DNA of 64,000 nt from Moringa oleifera. Lineage: Eukaryota; Streptophyta; Magnoliopsida; Brassicales; Moringaceae. The DNA lies in assembly GCA_021397835.1 (NCBI GenBank), contig JAJFZO010000407.1:6262001-6326000 (forward strand), given 5' to 3'. A model generated the notes under the pieces. It made no database searches and was not told the DNA's origin. It saw only the letters and a list, made by a program, of their open reading frames with translations. Positions within the stretch are counted from its first letter, which is position 1. Every line of letters starts with the position of its first letter. Of the stretch, positions 60,101 through 64,000 are shown piece after piece. The translations under genes and the position numbers were made by a program.

Positions 60101-63100
60101 AATGCTTCTGCCCTCTTAAATTCCCTCTCATCACTATACCCAATGGCTGTTCAACTCCAGAGCTAAACTCGCCCTCCTCGAAAATCCATCGACAAAATTC
60201 AACTCCACCCAAGGGTCGAAAAGACTTGATATTTCGACATTCAACCTATCTATATCTCTGCTCTATGATGATATCTTACTTCGATTGTTGTATGTTGAAG
60301 GTCAAGCAGTAATTTTTATTCATTCTATTAACACTAAGCTCAAGTCCCTTGTCAGCACTAGACAATTCCGTCGAAAAAGTGTAATACGATCAATTGGACC
60401 TGATTGTCTTGCAATTGAGCCCCAAACAATTGGACTACAATTATCGAGGTTTGAAGGATCCGCCCCACCTCTTTATCGTTTAATATTTTGGGCTAGGAGT
60501 CCATGGGTCTAATTTGGGCCCCTACCCTTACCCATTGCTGTTTGACTCAGGCCAACCCAAAATGCTCTTGACCCGTTTCGGTCACAACTAGCCCAAGTCC
60601 ATCCAAATGATCTGACCTATATTCAACATTTCTTGAAACAACACAGTGCGATAACCTTGCCCCGTCCTGCCGCCAACACCCAAAAGAATCTTTGAAAGAT
60701 CTTTGTTCGGTATCCTTCCCCGCCTTTTCCGATAACCCTACCTATAATCTCTGCATATTTGGAAGCCATAACTCGGGCATACAAACCTCTTCAGCATCTG
60801 ATTGATCCACTGCAGCTCCTTATTTGCCCTATAATTTACATTTATTCTAGTGCTTTTGTTTACTTTCGAAACTTATAGACCCTGCATCTTATGCCACCAC
60901 TTAAACATCATCCTCACCCCGTCGTTTAATGGAGAAAACTTCCATTGATGAAGTCTGTACAGAATCCTCTTCATACAGAATTCAAATTCTTTCATAAGAA
61001 TTTTCTTTAAGGGGAGAAACAAAGAGAAGAAAATTTTTGGGATGTTATCCCCAGTCGCCTTCGTAAAATTGTGGATTGTGAAAATGCTTTCTTAAAAGAC
61101 TTAAATCTTTTTAAATGAAAGGGATACTAGTCTCCCTTTTGCTACACATTGTATTTATATAATGAGAGAGCTTCCTCAAAAGAGTAAAGAATAAGCACAA
61201 GTTCAATCTAATGCCCCGAGCAATGGGGCTATAAACTATTCATGTATCTAGAATCTTCTCTAGTTAATGTTATTTTTGTTTCAATGAGCCACCTATTCAG
61301 AAAGCCCTTGACCTTGATATTCCTCCAGCCATGAGGAAAGGATCCCGTTCTTGTATTGATCATCCCATTTCCAATACCTCTCCTATGAAAAACTATCCAA
61401 AACTCAGGGCTTTTCCATCCAAAATCCCTAACTTGTTTGTTCCAAGAAATCTCATTATGGGTATGTAGAGATAGGTGGGTTTACGGATATGAAGCTTTGT
61501 GCAACTGAGAAATATTTTGTTAATAAGGAGGATACATAGACTTTTAAGAAATCCTAAACTCCCAAAAGCTAACTCTATATATATAATATAAATATAGAAG
61601 CTAAATACATACTTTTTTTGATAAAAAATTTCTCAAATATGGAAGCCGATGAGGAAAAAACCTAGCACATACGTAAACTTTAAAAATGATTATTGACACT
61701 AAGAAAACTCAAAATAAAAATTCCACGGTATCCCCAATAATTAAGAGATCGAATTTCATACTAACTAAACTTTTAGAAGGCTTCTACTAGAAAGAAAACT
61801 CTTGGAAGGCCTCATAGGGCTTAAGAGGTTTGCAGCGAATAAAATAATGGCTGAAATAACATTCCATGGAATATTAGATTCCACTGAAAATAATTTTACG
61901 ATATTTTTAAAAGAAAAATAGCTGTAGTCAACTGACTCGAAATCAACGTCACATTGGTAACAGTATCTAATTCCTCAACTTACAAGTATCATAGGAGGAG
62001 TCTAACCTTAAGAAAGGAATTTGCACTTGCTGTTGTCCGTATAAGGCCCATAATAAATGAAACAACCATAAGAATGAGTCCAGAGAAAAAGTGGATCAAC
62101 AGAACCACATTCTGCAATTACAGTAAATCCATTAACATCCCTCTTAATGTTGAAAAAATATTTCTTAAAAGTTAAAAGAACAAAAAGAAAGAGAAAAGAT
62201 CCCACCCTACCTGAGCCATGCTGTGGTCTGAAAAGAAGAATGTAAGGCAATATGTTGATGATGCAATTGCCAGTCCATACTCCAAAAACATGAGGACTGT
62301 AGGCAAAAAGCAATCCTTTCCAACAAACTGGTCTAGACCTAGAGGCAAAAATTATCCTTGCTAATAAGGAAATGATCACAAAACAACAAAGCAAAGAAAA
62401 AAGGAACTGCACTCATTAGTTTTTGCAATACTCAAAGATGAAGTAATGACGTAAAGCAATGAAGATTAAGATCACCAATTTTGAGTCCGTTGGGGAAGGT
62501 AGAAAAGAAACCAAAGGATGAGAGTGGAGATTCTATCTCTTCACACAAAACAATAAAGAACACTATGTGATGGCTTCTTTGTTCTCAGAGTCATACTAAG
62601 CTTGCTTTCTTCAGTGATTAAATGAGTTTAATTGTTGACAGCAAATAATGAGATGACCACATAATAAACACATCTTTTTGACTATTGTGAACCATGTGTA
62701 ATCGCAAATAATCTTGCATTCAGTATCTTCTGCATCGGACAAATTATGAAGTTAAAGAAAAGCAAGATACAGATATTAACAAAGAAATGTCTTTGTAAAT
62801 TGTAAAAATTAGAAAAGGGTCACAAGGTAACAGGCTCCCAGTAAAACTGTTTATCAGATGCTACTCTTACAGCATTTTTTAAGTATAAATGTCAAACAGC
62901 ATAATACTGAGCATTTTAAGAGGACAGCAAAAAAGGTAATGATTACCATTTCATAAAAGATCGCATAATTGATGAATTTAAGTACAAAAGCTTAGCATGA
63001 CAAAGAAAGACAGCCTAGGCCACTTGATATCTGTAGTAAAAAAATTAAGTGTAGGGAGATACCAAAGATGTAGAAGAGAATTATTGCAAAGGTTGATGGA

Positions 63101-63254
63101 AATAAGAAACTGATGAAATCCCATATATATGTAGATGCCCAATATGAGATGACAGAAACCTGGTGCAAGAGACATTGTTATGAGACAGAAATATAGCCAA
63201 AACAATTCAAAGTTCTCGTCCATTTTCTTTTTTCTTTTTTTTTTTGGGTTTTTT

Positions 63255-63285
<31 letters not shown>

Positions 63286-63365
63286 TGAAGAGGGAAGGGG
63301 GAGGAAGTAAAAAATATCCATACCCCACTAATCAATTGTTGGTGCTTAGCTTTCACCTCTCGTTC
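45115..63365 (-). CDS. ABCA1: Full-size ABC transporter ABCA1, 3' half (gene continues past the right edge)
   Basis: C-terminal 682 residues of an ABCA1-type transporter (Arabidopsis ABCA1 has about 1880). It is the only full-size ABCA class of plants, and its cargo is not firmly known. Exons, 5' to 3': 63365-63324, 63159-63063, 62338-62211, 62111-62007, 50404-50258, 49728-49465, 49374-49239, 48878-48799, 48700-48593, 48212-48062, 47119-46983, 46898-46824, 46733-46430, 46149-46016, 45360-45302, 45196-45115. Phases close to 2049 nt. The first four exons and the fifth encode the second membrane domain, entering at [14 protein letters not shown]. The second nucleotide-binding domain has Walker A GTNGAGKT, signature LSGGN, Walker [14 protein letters not shown] and H-loop LTTHS. 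The end is [15 protein letters not shown]. Exons on either side of the 11.6-kb intron 62006-50405 join in frame. The preceding exon was not found before 64000. Confidence 0.94.
47421..47437. repeat. G17 homopolymer
   Basis: Seventeen consecutive G in the ABCA1 intron between exons at 47119 and 48062, preceded by an AG run. Confidence 0.85.
50405..51100. other. Native part of the large ABCA1 intron
   Basis: AT-rich intron sequence between the exon ending at 50404 and the start of the LINE-derived region. Poly-A runs are present near 50547-50568. No coding signal was seen. Confidence 0.5.
51100..56325 (+). mobile_element. Decayed LINE (L1-type non-LTR retrotransposon), plus strand
   Basis: Lies in the large ABCA1 intron, antisense to that gene. 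A G-rich 5' region with ORF1-like fragments (for example 52163-52468 and 52596-52892) leads to an ORF2 start at 52963. That start encodes [14 protein letters not shown] and later [12 protein letters not shown], the apurinic endonuclease domain, and then stops near 53117. Reverse transcriptase pieces follow, with [16 protein letters not shown] near 54120 and the catalytic box LFVDDTIF at 54688-54711. A zf-RVT C-terminus ([11 protein letters not shown] near 55830, [12 protein letters not shown] near 56085) follows. A short poly-A tail ends the element near 56320. There are many frameshifts and stops, so it is not active. The 5' boundary is approximate and no target-site duplication was found. 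Confidence 0.8.
56373..57640 (+). mobile_element. Copia LTR-retrotransposon fragment: LTR, gag-pol start, integrase
   Basis: A probable LTR runs from TGTTAATATT at 56373 to ACA at 56589, with TATAAATAG at about 56408. It is followed at once by TGGTGTCATAG, a degenerate initiator-Met tRNA primer-binding site. Coding relics follow in several frames: a protease-like PWIID near 56820, then [19 protein letters not shown] near 57255. Integrase-type pieces are [15 protein letters not shown] near 57405 and [10 protein letters not shown] near 57510. All are broken by stops. The sequence then runs into an oppositely oriented LINE. Confidence 0.7.
57700..60900 (-). mobile_element. Second decayed LINE, minus strand, missing its 3' end
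   Basis: Read on the minus strand. An ORF1-like frame lies at 60212-59922. An endonuclease start ([12 protein letters not shown]) is near 59500, followed by a VIMGD...[15 protein letters not shown] endonuclease block at about 59120. Reverse transcriptase pieces appear at 58883-58472, including [19 protein letters not shown] followed by DQNAFVKER. The RT tail ([20 protein letters not shown], then [12 protein letters not shown]) is near 57950-57860. Stops and shifts are frequent. The zf-RVT end and poly-A are absent at the left boundary, where Copia sequence begins. Boundaries are approximate. Confidence 0.75.
61265..61450 (+). mobile_element. Copia pol fragment, probably the continuation of the element at 56373
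   Basis: The plus frame reads [20 protein letters not shown] followed by SCIDHPISN and later [17 protein letters not shown]. This is the linker between integrase and reverse transcriptase of Copia polyproteins, where an (I/A)(A/P)xRKGxRSC motif is usual. Orientation matches the Copia fragment to the left of the minus-strand LINE. The 60900-61265 stretch between them is unassigned. Confidence 0.6.
61451..62006. other. Right part of the large ABCA1 intron
   Basis: AT-rich sequence between the last Copia-like piece and the ABCA1 exon at 62007. Further decayed element sequence is possible but no motif was recognised. Confidence 0.4.
63249..63285. repeat. T16-G21 homopolymer junction
   Basis: Sixteen T followed by twenty-one G in an ABCA1 intron, 38 bases from the exon at 63324. 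Such runs are prone to slippage and to sequencing or assembly error. Confidence 0.85.
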
Positions 63366-64000
63366 CTGCAGCAGATATATGATCATAGAAAGAATATAGT
63401 GAAAAAGAAAGGATAAGCAATTCAGTATCACAAGCTTTACAGAGATGTTACCAAACTCTTTTAGCTGTTTCCAATGATCAGAACCAAAATTACATGGCAT
63501 GACAATAATAAAAATAGCACCACAAGGAGAACGATGTCTCTCTTAATGAAATATGATAACAACAACAACAACAACAACAACAATAATAATAATAATGGAA
63601 TAACCAATTGCATTTATGAGGATAAACAAAGAAGACAGATTAAATGCAAAGTATCATTTAATGCTTGAACAGCCATCAACATGAGTGACAGAAGGACAGA
63701 GAAAGGGAGGTCAGTCGAGAGAGAACCAAACCTAGTCACTGCTGCAAAGCCTAGAAAAAGGTTCTTGGAAAGTAAAAGAAAAAGAAAGAGAACATAATTT
63801 GGGGGTGCTTGAAGGGACACAAGTGATCCTGGTTCTGGGTCACCAAGCCACAATCTCTTACAAAACTGCATAGTAGGAAACTTTGAACTTGGTCTGTGCG
63901 ATGTAATACGGACAAAAACACGTTGCCCTCATGGCACATGCCAAAATCAAGTGTAAGAAAACGCTTCCTCACATAAGTTACAATCCACAGTTTTGAGACA
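63366..64000. other. ABCA1 intron sequence at the right edge
   Basis: Upstream intron of ABCA1. I looked for the preceding membrane-domain exon (expected to end in a VPIVK-like string) and did not find it. An (AAC)n(AAT)n microsatellite is present. Confidence 0.5.
63558..63597. repeat. (AAC)n(AAT)n microsatellite
   Basis: About eight AAC units run into about five AAT units within the ABCA1 intron at the right edge. Confidence 0.9.

Noticed and set aside
51100..61450. A novel multi-gene system in the ORF-rich large intron
   Set aside because: The frames resolve into broken LINE endonuclease/RT and Copia protease/integrase pieces, all standard retroelement domains with many stops.
62007..62412. 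Separate gene on the minus strand beyond the retroelements
   Set aside because: Exons 62007-62111 and 62211-62338 encode ABCA1 membrane-domain sequence that joins in frame with the exon at 50404, so they belong to ABCA1.

Overview
The window is nuclear DNA from a dicotyledonous flowering plant. Genes are split by many short AT-rich GT-AG introns, the intergenic DNA is AT-rich with TA, AG and CA microsatellites, and every protein recognised belongs to a plant family. The species cannot be named from the sequence alone. No bacterial, organellar, CRISPR or viral gene was seen. Exon coordinates were worked out by hand from splice signals, reading-frame continuity and family similarity; the reading frame closes for every gene model.

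Layout, left to right. (1) 1424-8680, minus: an 18-exon kinesin-14 with a calponin-homology (CH) domain. (2) 10477-12341, plus: an 8-exon MIKC MADS-box gene of the AGL15/AGL18 clade. (3) 14276-15112, plus: an intronless MIZU-KUSSEI1 (DUF617) gene. (4) 17381-21514, plus: the circularly permuted mitochondrial GTPase SIN2/DGP2, with an old LINE fragment in intron 3. (5) 23717-26978 and 29703-33003, plus: a tandem pair of half-size ABCG (WBC) transporters. The first copy is frameshifted inside its last membrane helix; the second is intact. (6) 34502-42065, minus: chloroplast NADPH-thioredoxin reductase C (NTRC). (7) 43179-44547, plus: class B heat-shock factor HSFB3. (8) 45115-63365, minus: the 3' half of the full-size transporter ABCA1, which runs off the right edge. 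One of its introns is 11.6 kb long and is filled with decayed LINE and Copia elements.

The order MIZ1 - SIN2 - NTRC - HSFB3 - ABCA1 is the same as Arabidopsis At2g41660 to At2g41700, so this is a conserved syntenic block. The ABCG pair sits between SIN2 and NTRC and is an addition relative to Arabidopsis. The genes are independent eukaryotic units, not an operon: they act in microtubule motility, floral/embryo transcription, hydrotropism, mitochondrial ribosome biogenesis, lipid export, chloroplast redox control, heat-stress repression and membrane transport.

Most unusual features: the ABCG frameshift and the altered ATPase signature shared by both ABCG copies; a GC-AG intron in the MADS gene; four RRxS motifs in the kinesin tail; a 171-bp retroposon with perfect target-site duplications in an NTRC intron; an HSFB3 upstream ORF; and six separate two-copy tandem duplications of 41-129 bp. 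I saw no clear sign of a wholly new system.
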